A stretch of DNA of 64,000 bases from Aquamicrobium zhengzhouense (GTDB lineage: Bacteria > Pseudomonadota > Alphaproteobacteria > Rhizobiales > Rhizobiaceae): assembly GCF_016124105.1 (NCBI RefSeq), contig NZ_JADGMQ010000008.1, positions 1-64,000 of the forward strand. The letters run 5' to 3'. Positions within the stretch are counted from its first letter, which is position 1. Each line of letters begins with the position of its first letter. This document shows positions 25,846 to 33,498 of the stretch, piece by piece. The notes beneath the pieces are model-generated. The model was not told the DNA's origin. It saw nothing but the letters and a program-made list of their open reading frames with translations, and did not search any database. The position numbers were made by a program, and so were the translations under genes.

Positions 25846-26386
25846 CCTGGGATGAAATCGCGTCCGGGCCATAATCAGCTTCGCCCACCACGCCCAGCAT
25901 CTCCTGAAGCCTGCTGCGGGCACGGCTTACCCGGCTCTTGATCGTACCGACGGCGACGCCGCAGATTGTGGCGGCTTCCTCGTACGAAAAGCCAGAGGCG
26001 CCTATCAGGATGATCGCTTCACGCTGGTCCTCCGGCAGCTTTTCAAGCGCTGAACGAAAATCGCCGAGATCGAGCGAACCGTGCTGGCTGGGATGCACTG
26101 CCATTCGCTCGGTCATGATGCCGTCGCTGTCCTGTACCTCGCGGCCACGCTTGCGCATCTGCGAATAGAATTCGTTGCGCAAAATCGTGAACACCCACGC
26201 CTTGAGATTGGTGCCCGGCTGGAACGAACTTTGCTTGTCCCACGCCTTTACAAGGGTCTCTTGTACGAGGTCGTCGGCTTTATCGGCGTTTTGAGAGAGT
26301 GACATGGCGAACGCCCGAAGATTCGGGATGCAGCCAAGTAACCCGGTCTTGAAGCTGGAGCCGTCGCCGGCAATGGCCTGAGTCAT
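25823..26386 (-). CDS. ecfG: ECF sigma factor EcfG (general stress response)
   Basis: A 187-aa ECF15 sigma factor: region 2 with NADKADDLVQETLVKAW and region 4 with LPEDQREAIILIGASGFSYEEAA followed by the helix-turn-helix GTIKSRVSRARSRL. It directs transcription from GGAAC-N16-CGTT promoters when NepR is captured by phosphorylated PhyR. It starts two bases after the nepR stop and shares its promoter, which is itself EcfG-type (autoregulation). Confidence 0.95.
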   Translation of the reverse strand: MTQAIAGDGSSFKTGLLGCIPNLRAFAMSLSQNADKADDLVQETLVKAWDKQSSFQPGTNLKAWVFTILRNEFYSQMRKRGREVQDSDGIMTERMAVHPSQHGSLDLGDFRSALEKLPEDQREAIILIGASGFSYEEAATICGVAVGTIKSRVSRARSRLQEMLGVVGEADYGPDAISSQVMGTSAA

Positions 26387-26388
26387 GA

Positions 26389-26595
26389 CTATTCTCCGTC
26401 GCGAGCCGACTGCGGCTGAGAGCGTTCATCCAGTTGACGCAGAAGATCTGCGAAACGATCAGGAACTTCCTCGGAGACTAGATCATCATAATACTGCTTG
26501 AGCTTGCGTCCGATTTCGGAATTGGGCCCGAGCGGATCGCCCTTCTTTGCAGGTTGATTGCGGCCTTCATCGGCCGCCAAGGTGTTGGATTTCAT
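26389..26595 (-). CDS. nepR: anti-sigma factor NepR
   Basis: A 68-aa protein with the NepR core: GPNSEIGRKLKQYYDDL, then VPDRFADLLRQLDE. It binds EcfG in unstressed cells and is taken away by PhyR~P. It is cotranscribed with ecfG. Its leader contains AGGGGGGC on the minus strand (26616-26609), able to pair seven G-C bases with the loop of the candidate small RNA at 29.1 kb. The SD is weak (AAGAA). Confidence 0.92.
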   Translation of the reverse strand: MKSNTLAADEGRNQPAKKGDPLGPNSEIGRKLKQYYDDLVSEEVPDRFADLLRQLDERSQPQSARDGE

Positions 26596-26691
26596 ACAGG
26601 TTCTTTATGCCCCCCTAGCTCGATTTTCCTTCACCCGTCCCAACGCGATGTGCCATAGGACACGCTTTTCCCGAGACGGGTTTGCGCAGGA

Positions 26692-26716
26692 AACGCGGAA
26701 TATGCACTATCGTTCC
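26692..26716 (-). promoter_or_regulatory. EcfG promoter of nepR-ecfG
   Basis: On the minus strand GGAAC (26716-26712), 16-base spacer, CGTT (26695-26692). The -35 boxes of this and the phyR promoter are only nine bases apart. Confidence 0.8.
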
Positions 26717-26725
26717 ATTCGACGA

Positions 26726-26750
26726 GGAACTTTTTTCTCGGTTTGGCGTT
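26726..26750 (+). promoter_or_regulatory. EcfG promoter of phyR
   Basis: GGAAC (26726-26730), 16-base spacer, CGTT (26747-26750), about 60 bases before the phyR ATG. It is back to back with the nepR promoter. Confidence 0.8.
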
Positions 26751-26809
26751 TGTTTCGCTGTGGGTCCGCTTTTCGGACCGGTCATGCGTCATTGAGGGAG
26801 ACGATACCT

Positions 26810-27601
26810 ATGAGCCTTTCAGCACGAATTGCGCCGCATCTACCGTATCTGAGGCGTTTTTCGCGCGCCGTGACAGGCTCTCAATCGAGTGGTGATACAT
26901 TGGTCGCCGCGACGCTTGAGGCCATCATTGCAGACGTGAGCGTCTTTCCAGAGCTCACCAGCGATCGCATTTCATTATACCGCATTTTCACAAAGCTCTT
27001 TTCGTCCGTGAATGTGCGAGTTCCCGAGGACAATTCTCAGGCCGGCTGGGAGGGACGCGCATCCGCAAATCTCGCCGCGCTGTCGCCACTGCCCCGCCAA
27101 GCATTCCTGCTCGTGGCCGTAGAAGGATTCTCGGAGAGCGAAGCTGCCGAAGTTCTTGACGTCGACGGGGCTGAGTTTGCGTCCTTGCTTGCTGAAGCAA
27201 GCGAAGAAATCTCGCGACAGGTCGCTACCGACATTATGATCATCGAGGATGAGCCTCTGATCGCGATGGACATCGAAGAGATGGTTGAGAGCCTGGGACA
27301 CCGGGTGGTGGGAACGGCGCGTACTCATAAGGAAGCCGTTGCCATGTTCTCGACTGCCCGTCCGAAAATGGTTCTTGCGGATATTCAACTGGCTGACGGG
27401 TCGTCGGGCATCGACGCCGTTAATGAGATGCTTGCTGTCTCACCCGTACCGGTCATTTTCATCACGGCCTTCCCCGAGAGACTGCTGACTGGCGAACGTC
27501 CTGAGCCTGCTTTCCTTGTTACGAAGCCCTTTAATCCAGACATGGTCAAAGCGCTCATCAGCCAAGCCCTGTTCTTTGATCGGCAGGCCGCAGCAGCCTA
27601 A
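26810..27601 (+). CDS. phyR: anti-anti-sigma response regulator PhyR
   Basis: A 263-aa regulator with an N-terminal sigma-like domain (about 1-135, including PRQAFLLVAVEGFSESEAAEVL, which mimics EcfG region 4) and a C-terminal receiver with phospho-acceptor D191 and conserved Lys in TKPF. When phosphorylated, the sigma-like domain binds NepR and frees EcfG. GGGAG lies before the ATG at 26810, whereas the frame open to 26558 crosses both promoters and is rejected. Confidence 0.95.
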   Translation: MSLSARIAPHLPYLRRFSRAVTGSQSSGDTLVAATLEAIIADVSVFPELTSDRISLYRIFTKLFSSVNVRVPEDNSQAGWEGRASANLAALSPLPRQAFLLVAVEGFSESEAAEVLDVDGAEFASLLAEASEEISRQVATDIMIIEDEPLIAMDIEEMVESLGHRVVGTARTHKEAVAMFSTARPKMVLADIQLADGSSGIDAVNEMLAVSPVPVIFITAFPERLLTGERPEPAFLVTKPFNPDMVKALISQALFFDRQAAAA

Positions 27602-27662
27602 TTTCATCCAGTTCATGATCAGGTCGCTTCGCGCGGCCTGATTGCGTATCGCGGCCCGTGGC

Positions 27663-27687
27663 GGAACCAACGCCGAACGGCCGCGTT
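27663..27687 (+). promoter_or_regulatory. EcfG promoter of the DUF1328 gene
   Basis: GGAAC (27663-27667), 16-base spacer, CGTT (27684-27687), 28 bases before the ATG at 27715. Confidence 0.75.
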
Positions 27688-27714
27688 TTCGTACACACAG
27701 CAAGGAGATAGGTC

Positions 27715-27882
27715 ATGCTCTACTGGACATTGGTATTTTTTGTCGTGGCCATCATCGCCGGCGCGCTGGGCTTTGGCGGGATTGCCGGCGCTTCCGCGGG
27801 GATCGCGCAGATCCTGTTCTTCATCTTCTTGGTCTTCTTGGTCATATCACTGATCGCCGGCCTGATGCGCCGTGCAGGATAG
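27715..27882 (+). CDS. DUF1328 small membrane protein (YtjA-like)
   Basis: A 55-aa two-helix membrane protein: [20 protein letters not shown], then [20 protein letters not shown]. This is the DUF1328/YtjA family, often induced by stress. AAGGAGAT precedes the ATG. Its own EcfG promoter places it in the PhyR regulon. Molecular function is unknown. Confidence 0.85.
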   Translation: MLYWTLVFFVVAIIAGALGFGGIAGASAGIAQILFFIFLVFLVISLIAGLMRRAG

Positions 27883-27927
27883 GGAAACCGCTTCACCCGC
27901 GGCAATTTCCTGTCGTGGTATGAAGAG

Positions 27928-27962
27928 GGCGGAGCGCGCATCCCCCTCAAGCGCGCTCCGCC
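27928..27962. terminator. perfect 12-bp GC-rich hairpin after DUF1328
   Basis: GGCGGAGCGCGC and GCGCGCTCCGCC with an 11-base loop, 45 bases after the DUF1328 stop. No T run follows, so it is a weak or Rho-assisted terminator, or an mRNA-stabilising structure. Confidence 0.45.
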
Positions 27963-27984
27963 GCTGGAGTTGTCATTATGCCGT

Positions 27985-28010
27985 GGAACCAGCGCGAAGC
28001 ACTGTTCGTT
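27985..28010 (+). promoter_or_regulatory. EcfG promoter of the HWE kinase gene
   Basis: GGAAC (27985-27989), 17-base spacer, CGTT (28007-28010), about 53 bases before the GTG start. It would place the kinase in the regulon it may activate. Confidence 0.6.
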
Positions 28011-28062
28011 TACTCGCTTGCGCGATACCTACGATCGGTGATCACATGAGCGGGGTGCGAGT

Positions 28063-29025
28063 GTGGAAGTAAGACGCGGTCTACTGCGTGCTCTGCGCAA
28101 CACGGGAATTATTGTCATCTACCAGACACCGGACCTTCGCGTTCGGTGGGCGCAGAATATTCCCGAAAAATGGTCGAGCGGAGACGTTTCCGGGCGCAGC
28201 GACGGCGAGTTTATGCCGGCGCTGGTTGCTGAGCGCGCTCTTGAGTTGAAACGATCCGTCCTCGCCACAGGTATCCAAGAGACGATGGAGTTTCGCGACC
28301 GCAACGCGGTAGGTGCGCGGTGGTACGACATGTGGATCGATGCGGACCGCGACGACGAGAACCTCATTCAGGGCGTTGTCACCACCATTGTTGACGTCAC
28401 CGAACGAAAGAACCGCGAACAGACCCTTCAGACCCTGTTGCGGGAGGTGAGCCATCGCTCCAAGAACCTTCTGGCCATCATCCAGGCGATCGCATCACAG
28501 ACAGGGCGATATTCCAGCGGTATCGAGATGTTTCTGGATCGCTTTCGCGGCCGTCTCCAGTCACTCGCATCGTCGCAGGATCTGGTGACATCCTCCAACT
28601 GGCGCGGCGCGATGTTGAGCGAACTGGTAGAGGGGCAGGTGGACCGCTTCCTCAACGGCTCAGGGACGGAGGTCCGCTTTCAAGGTCCCGATGTCTATCT
28701 GAACCCGAACGCTGCCCTCCATATCGGGCTTGCTTTACACGAACTCGTGGTAAATTCGCTCAGCCATGGGGCGCTTTCGCGGCCGAATGGCGATGTCGTG
28801 TTGACCAGTGAAATCAATCAGACGGCAGTAGACGGGACACCGTCACTCGTCATCCAGTGGCGTGAGAGTACAGACGCCCGCGACATGCATTCCGAACCAC
28901 GGTTCGGCAGCGTAGCGCTTGAGCGCGTCGTGCCGATGTCCCTCGATGGAAGAGCCAAACTGGAAGTCGGCGAAAACCGTCTCGACTATCGACTGGAAGT
29001 TCCAGGCGGCAACTTCGAGAGCTGA
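28063..29025 (+). CDS. PAS-HWE family sensor histidine kinase (PhyK-like)
   Basis: A 320-aa soluble kinase: a PAS domain at about 12-115 and an HWE/HisKA_2 domain with phospho-His H131 in REVSHRSKNLLAII. The ATPase has the N box HELVVNSLSHGAL. HWE kinases next to phyR are the usual PhyR kinases. GTG at 28063 is the only in-frame start after a stop at 28039. The final G box of the ATPase domain is poorly conserved. Confidence 0.85.
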   Translation: MEVRRGLLRALRNTGIIVIYQTPDLRVRWAQNIPEKWSSGDVSGRSDGEFMPALVAERALELKRSVLATGIQETMEFRDRNAVGARWYDMWIDADRDDENLIQGVVTTIVDVTERKNREQTLQTLLREVSHRSKNLLAIIQAIASQTGRYSSGIEMFLDRFRGRLQSLASSQDLVTSSNWRGAMLSELVEGQVDRFLNGSGTEVRFQGPDVYLNPNAALHIGLALHELVVNSLSHGALSRPNGDVVLTSEINQTAVDGTPSLVIQWRESTDARDMHSEPRFGSVALERVVPMSLDGRAKLEVGENRLDYRLEVPGGNFES

Positions 29026-29053
29026 GTTGACATAGCCGCTCACTGCTCCTTCG

Positions 29054-29191
29054 AAAAACGCAGTTTTCGCTCGCGCGACCCTCGTCGTTGCGAGCTTTTT
29101 CAGATCTGATTGTTCGGGATGTTGACAATCCCGCTACGTGCCATTTGGGGGGGCGTTCAGAGGGGGCTTAGCACGTAGCGGGACCGTCTGC
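29054..29191 (-). ncRNA. candidate EcfG-dependent small RNA (GsrN-like)
   Basis: No gene lies on either strand here, yet a perfect EcfG promoter at 29198-29222 fires into it. The predicted RNA of about 140 nt starts with a 13-bp perfect hairpin (29171-29183 with 29129-29141). Its 29-base loop carries CCCCC and CCCCCCC runs. A second stem GCTCGC/GCGAGC (29095-29090 with 29074-29069) and a T5 run at 29058-29054 could terminate it. A sigma-T-dependent RNA with a C-rich target loop, GsrN, is known from Caulobacter, and the layout here is alike. Homology by sequence was not tested. Confidence 0.5.
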
Positions 29192-29197
29192 TCAATA

Positions 29198-29222
29198 AAC
29201 GCGGGGCCCCGGAACTGGTTCC
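29198..29222 (-). promoter_or_regulatory. EcfG promoter of the candidate small RNA
   Basis: On the minus strand GGAAC (29222-29218), 16-base spacer, CGTT (29201-29198). No protein-coding gene follows it before the convergent kinase end at 29025. Confidence 0.7.
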
Positions 29223-29299
29223 ACACTTACGTATCTTTTTTGACGCAAGGCCGGGGCGAGTGTAGCATCGCAGTGGAACGACATTCGGTGAGGATGGCG

Positions 29300-29452
29300 A
29301 TGAGTTTTCAAATGCATCACATTCACCGCGCGGCCCGTCTGGCAATGGCCGATCACCGGGCCGGTGCTACTCGCGAGGCTACCACCAAAGCGCGCTGGCA
29401 AATGTTGCGCAGCTTTTTCACCAAGCTGATCCGAGCGTTTCAACGAGCTTGA
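29300..29452 (+). CDS. possible small basic protein
   Basis: A 50-aa frame starting MSFQMHHIHRAARLAM with GAGG six bases before the ATG at 29300. It is rich in Arg, Ala and His, with a C-terminal amphipathic stretch FFTKLIRAFQRA. It is not recognised. It lies between the small RNA and the aroK region, and its stop lies within the convergent membrane-protein gene. It could be a stress-island small protein or chance. Confidence 0.35.
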   Translation: MSFQMHHIHRAARLAMADHRAGATREATTKARWQMLRSFFTKLIRAFQRA

Positions 29453-29589
29453 TTTAACCGCTCCGCCGGGATCCGCACTGTCATCTCTCCCTTATTGGGT
29501 TCCACATAAAGGACCACGGCGTACATCGCGCCGTAGATAAGCGCGGCGAGTACAGCCAGGGTCGTAAGGAACCGGAAAAGAGTGGGCAT
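29440..29589 (-). CDS. conserved rhizobial small membrane protein near aroK
   Basis: A 49-aa protein beginning MPTLFRFLTT with one membrane helix (about 8-28) and the periplasmic tail VEPNKGEMTVRIPAERL. I recall near-identical proteins next to aroK in other Rhizobiales. The function is unknown. No good SD is visible. Residues upstream in the open frame (to 29655) are not conserved. It diverges from aroK. Confidence 0.7.
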   Translation of the reverse strand: MPTLFRFLTTLAVLAALIYGAMYAVVLYVEPNKGEMTVRIPAERLNQAR

Positions 29590-29729
29590 CAGGGGCAGGT
29601 ACCTGAGATCATGATCTAACTGTGCCGTTATGGAACCCTCAATCCGCCATTGCAAGGGTTGGGGTGTGGAACCCGATGCTTGACGAGCTTCGCCTTTTCA
29701 TGTGTTACCCGCCTTAAAAGGCGGAGAGC

Positions 29730-30335
29730 ATGACAGAGCAGGCACATCCGGACATCGCAGAATCGATCCGCGGACTTCTTGGCCGTCGCGTCATCGTGTT
29801 CGTCGGCTTGATGGGTGCTGGGAAAACAGCAATCGGCCGAAAAGTGGCTGCTGGGTTGCAACTGCCCTTCATCGACAGCGACCATGAGATTGAGTCGGTC
29901 TCCTGCATGACCGTGCCCGATCTATTTGAAAAATATGGGGAACCGGAGTTCCGCGCTCTCGAGCAGCGCGTCATTGAGCGGCTCCTGCAAGAAGGCCCGC
30001 GTGTCGTTTCTACCGGCGGCGGAGCCTACATGAATGCCCAGACGCGTGCCGCGATATCAGCGCACGGTATCTCGATATGGCTTAAGGCGGACCTCGATAC
30101 CTTGATGGAACGGGTGTCCAAGAGGCAGAATCGTCCCCTGCTCAAGAATCCCGACCCGCGCGGCGTGATGCAGAAGCTGATGGACGACAGATACCCGTTC
30201 TACGCGCTGGCCGACATTCACGTACAGACACGAGATGCGCGACGTGAAATCATCACGGCTGAAACCTTGGAAGCCTTGCTTGCCCACCTTCAAGACGTTG
30301 GCGCAGCCGTCAAAGACAATGGAACTTCGGCATGA
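29730..30335 (+). CDS. aroK: shikimate kinase
   Basis: A 201-aa cytoplasmic kinase making shikimate 3-phosphate for aromatic amino acids. Walker A is [11 protein letters not shown], the shikimate contacts are in DSDHEIE and [11 protein letters not shown], and STGGGAY is the substrate loop. It is slightly longer than the usual 170-190 residues owing to N- and C-terminal tails. It overlaps aroB by 4 bases. Confidence 0.95.
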   Translation: MTEQAHPDIAESIRGLLGRRVIVFVGLMGAGKTAIGRKVAAGLQLPFIDSDHEIESVSCMTVPDLFEKYGEPEFRALEQRVIERLLQEGPRVVSTGGGAYMNAQTRAAISAHGISIWLKADLDTLMERVSKRQNRPLLKNPDPRGVMQKLMDDRYPFYALADIHVQTRDARREIITAETLEALLAHLQDVGAAVKDNGTSA

Positions 30336-31462
30336 TTTCAGCACAGCAGCGCCAGGTGCGCGTCGATCTTGGTACGCGCAGCTATGACATCTTGATCGGT
30401 CCCGACCTTTTGGCCACTGCTGGCACCCGGATCGCCGAGCGGCTGCCAAAGGCGCGTGCGGCGATCGTTACGGATGAGAATGTCGCTGCTGCCCATGCAG
30501 CGACGCTTTCTGCCAGCCTCGAACAAGCCGGGATAGAGGCGGCCACCATCACCGTGGCGCCCGGAGAAAAATCGAAGAATTTTGCCACGCTTGAGCGCGT
30601 CGTTGATGAGGTGATCGCAGCCAAGCTTGAGCGTGGAGATGTCGTCGTCGCTCTCGGAGGCGGTGTTGTCGGAGACCTTGCCGGATTTGTCTCCGGCATT
30701 GTGCGTCGGGGTATGAAGTTCGTCCAGATGCCGACATCGCTGTTAGCGCAGGTGGATTCGTCCGTCGGCGGCAAGACCGGTATCAACACGCAGCGCGGGA
30801 AGAATCTCGTCGGCGTCTTCCAGCAGCCTTCGCTGGTACTGGCTGACACGACGGTGTTGGACACCCTGCCGGAGCGCGAATTCCGCGCTGGCTATGCCGA
30901 AGTCGCGAAATACGGCCTGATTGATCGTCCCGATTTTTTTGCCTGGCTTGAGGCTAATTGGCGCGACGTGTTTGCGGGTGGTGATGCTCGAACGCATGCG
31001 ATCGCAGAATCCTGCCGTGCCAAGGCTGAGGTCGTCGCGCGCGACGAGTTTGAAAAGGGGGATCGCGCGCTACTCAATCTTGGGCACACTTTCGGACACG
31101 CCTTTGAGGCTGCGACCCAATATGACGGATCCCGGCTGGTTCATGGCGAGGGCGTTGCGATCGGGATGGCACTGGCTCACCGGTTTTCGAGCCGGCTGAA
31201 TCTTTGCTCGATGGATGATGCACTTCGTGTGGAGGCGCATCTTCGCGCAGTCGGGTTGCCGATCTCGCCGCTGGAAATTCCCGGGGAGCTTCCTGGCGCA
31301 GAGCGTATGCTCGACTTCATTGCCCAGGACAAGAAGGTGTCACGCGGGGCCCTGACGTTTATCCTCACGAAGGGAATCGGGCAGTCATTTGTCGCGCGCG
31401 ACGTCCCACCTTCCGAAGTTCTTTCATTCCTCCAAACCACGTTGCACGCGGAAGCCGCATGA
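30332..31462 (+). CDS. aroB: 3-dehydroquinate synthase
   Basis: A 376-aa NAD- and metal-dependent enzyme of the shikimate pathway. [19 protein letters not shown] binds nucleotide. The metal ligands fall in a Glu near 194, GHTFGHAFE and HGEGVAIGM. It is coupled to aroK upstream and to the CBS-domain gene downstream by 4-base overlaps. Confidence 0.95.
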   Translation: MISAQQRQVRVDLGTRSYDILIGPDLLATAGTRIAERLPKARAAIVTDENVAAAHAATLSASLEQAGIEAATITVAPGEKSKNFATLERVVDEVIAAKLERGDVVVALGGGVVGDLAGFVSGIVRRGMKFVQMPTSLLAQVDSSVGGKTGINTQRGKNLVGVFQQPSLVLADTTVLDTLPEREFRAGYAEVAKYGLIDRPDFFAWLEANWRDVFAGGDARTHAIAESCRAKAEVVARDEFEKGDRALLNLGHTFGHAFEAATQYDGSRLVHGEGVAIGMALAHRFSSRLNLCSMDDALRVEAHLRAVGLPISPLEIPGELPGAERMLDFIAQDKKVSRGALTFILTKGIGQSFVARDVPPSEVLSFLQTTLHAEAA

Positions 31463-32346
31463 AAGCATATGAAGTCGCTCTGACGTTTGGTCCGCTCGCG
31501 CTGCTGGTGATCGCGGCGCTGCTGCATCGTCAATTGCTGGCTTTATGTGGTTATGAACTTCGAAAAGCGGATCGGAACGGCAGCAACCCCGAGGGGAATG
31601 GGGAGGTGCAGTTTGATGCGGAGCGCAACGGAGCGGCTTCAAGACCAACCCGCGCCAGCGGTATTTCCGAGCTTGCGGAGCTGGAAGTCTCTGACGTGAT
31701 GGTCCACCGCACCGATATGCGGGCAGTGGAAGCAGATCTTCCCCCGGAAATCGTGGTGCGTGAAATTTTGCAAAGTCCGCACACACGCATGCCAATCTGG
31801 CGGAACTCGAAGGAGAACATCGTCGGCGTCGTGCACTCGAAGGATCTGCTCCGGGCGCTGATAGACGCCGAGAACGATTACTCGCGCATCGATATTCTGA
31901 AGGTTGCGAGCAAGCCGTGGTTCGTCCCTGATACGACGATACTTCAGGACCAGCTGAGCGCGTTTTTGCGCCGCAACGCTCATTTCGCCATCGTCGTGGA
32001 CGAATATGGCGAGGTGCAGGGTCTGGTGACGCTCGAAGATATCATCGAGGAGATCGTCGGCGATATCGCAGACGAGCATGACGTTAGCGTGCAGGGCGTG
32101 CGGCAGGAAGCGGACGGCTCTGTGGTGGTAGAAGGCTCCGTCCCAATCCGTGACCTTAATCGCGCTCTGGACTGGCACCTTCCCGACGAAGAGGCGACGA
32201 CTATTGCGGGTCTCGTCATTCACGAGACCCAAACCATTCCGCGCGAGCGTCAGGCTTTCACCTTCCACGGCAAGCGCTTCATCGTCATGAAGCGGGAAAA
32301 GAACCGCATTACGCGCATTCGGATCAGGCCTGCTGACAAGGCCTGA
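31459..32346 (+). CDS. CorC/HlyC-type CBS protein lacking the DUF21 domain
   Basis: A 295-aa protein. Residues about 75-200 hold a CBS pair (SDVMVHRTDMRAV to VTLEDIIEEIVGDI), and 215-290 the CorC_HlyC transporter-associated domain. The aroKB-linked homologue in other Rhizobiales is about 430 aa with an N-terminal multi-helix DUF21/CNNM domain. Here that region is replaced by one helix (9-27) and a polar linker. The ATG overlaps the aroB stop, so the start is sound. Without DUF21 it cannot be a CNNM transporter. Confidence 0.85.
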   Translation: MKAYEVALTFGPLALLVIAALLHRQLLALCGYELRKADRNGSNPEGNGEVQFDAERNGAASRPTRASGISELAELEVSDVMVHRTDMRAVEADLPPEIVVREILQSPHTRMPIWRNSKENIVGVVHSKDLLRALIDAENDYSRIDILKVASKPWFVPDTTILQDQLSAFLRRNAHFAIVVDEYGEVQGLVTLEDIIEEIVGDIADEHDVSVQGVRQEADGSVVVEGSVPIRDLNRALDWHLPDEEATTIAGLVIHETQTIPRERQAFTFHGKRFIVMKREKNRITRIRIRPADKA

Positions 32347-32352
32347 GGGCCG

Positions 32353-32655
32353 TTACCAGCGCGTCTTTTCGCCCGGTGCCGCAGCCTCGATAGCGAGAGC
32401 GTGCACGCCCGAGTCGAGTTCGGCGGCCAGAAGCGCGTTGACTGCGCGGTGCCGGTCGATCCTGCTCAGCCCATCGAAGGCGGATGTGACGATGCGGACA
32501 CGGAAATGCGTTTCCCCGGTGCCGTCGAACGAGGCGTGATGGTCCGAGCCGCCATGATGATGTCCGGCATGGAGGTGGCTTTCGTTGAGAACCTCAAGGC
32601 GCTCGGGAGAAAACTCCGCCGCGAGCTTGGCTTCTATCGTCGACTGGATGGACAA
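32353..32655 (-). CDS. bolA: BolA family protein
   Basis: A 100-aa class II KH-fold protein. Typical features are LNESHLHAGH near the N-terminus, FRVRIVTSAFDGLSRIDRHRAV and a conserved His cluster able to bind an Fe-S cluster with a monothiol glutaredoxin. It probably links iron status or stress to the envelope. It diverges from the J-domain gene, as in related genomes. Confidence 0.92.
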   Translation of the reverse strand: MSIQSTIEAKLAAEFSPERLEVLNESHLHAGHHHGGSDHHASFDGTGETHFRVRIVTSAFDGLSRIDRHRAVNALLAAELDSGVHALAIEAAAPGEKTRW

Positions 32656-32797
32656 GGCAGGTTCCTTTCACCATATGAGGCGTACGCGCGACCGGGATGG
32701 TCGATTCACGCGGTTGGGCGATGATCCCGCAAATGTCAATTCTTGTATCGAAGTGCGAACGGCTCATAATCGCCGGACCAATTCTCATCTGGACTGT

Positions 32798-33415
32798 ATG
32801 AAACCGAACTCGAAATATTTCGACAAGATCAGGATTCGCCCGGACCGCAAGGCGGAGACGAAGGCGCATGCGCCCCTCTGCCAGTGGGACGGATGTTCTG
32901 AGCCGGGCACGCATCGTGCACCTGTCGGCCGTATGCGTGAGGGCGAGTACTTCAAGTTCTGCTTCGATCACGTTCGCGAATATAACAAGGGCTTCAATTA
33001 TTTCTCCGGGGTGCCGGATTCCGACATAGCGCGCTTCCAGAAAGAAGCGCTGACCGGTCACCGCCCGACATGGAAGATGGGTGCCAATGCTGCGGCTGCC
33101 TTTTCTCAGACCCCCTCGCAAAAGCGGTCTGGCGCAGCTGGCTATTACAACCGCGTGCGCGATCCCTTCGGCATGTTCAACGAGGAGGCGCCTGTCGCCA
33201 AGCCTCGCGAACGCAAGCTGAAAACGCTTGAGGCCAAGGCGATGGAAACACTAGGCCTCGACGCCAAGGCGACTAGCGCGGACATAAAGGCGCGCTATAA
33301 GGAGCTCGTAAAACTTCATCACCCTGATGCGAATGGTGGCGATAGAGGCTCAGAAGACCGGTTGCGCGATGTGCTGCAAGCCTACCGCGTGCTCAAACAA
33401 GCAGGTTTGTGTTAG
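32798..33415 (+). CDS. J-domain protein next to cobS
   Basis: A 205-aa DnaJ-class cochaperone with the J domain at the C-terminus (about 145-205; HPD motif in [11 protein letters not shown]). The N-terminal half has C-x4-C in [10 protein letters not shown] and CFDHVREYN, possibly a small metal site. The start at 32798 is chosen because the upstream frame overlaps bolA and is not conserved. The bolA / J-protein / cobS / cobT order recurs in Rhizobiales. A partner DnaK substrate is unknown. Confidence 0.85.
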   Translation: MKPNSKYFDKIRIRPDRKAETKAHAPLCQWDGCSEPGTHRAPVGRMREGEYFKFCFDHVREYNKGFNYFSGVPDSDIARFQKEALTGHRPTWKMGANAAAAFSQTPSQKRSGAAGYYNRVRDPFGMFNEEAPVAKPRERKLKTLEAKAMETLGLDAKATSADIKARYKELVKLHHPDANGGDRGSEDRLRDVLQAYRVLKQAGLC

Positions 33416-33498
33416 GTCCCCCGTCTGCTAGATACGCCTCCGGAAAATTTGAATTTGCTGGCGGAATACCCGCTTCCGCGTGTGGAGACTTGAACATC

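Noticed and set aside
29211-29235. Second, plus-strand EcfG promoter at the small RNA locus
   Set aside because: GGAAC is present, but only 14 bases separate it from CGTA, a poor -10.
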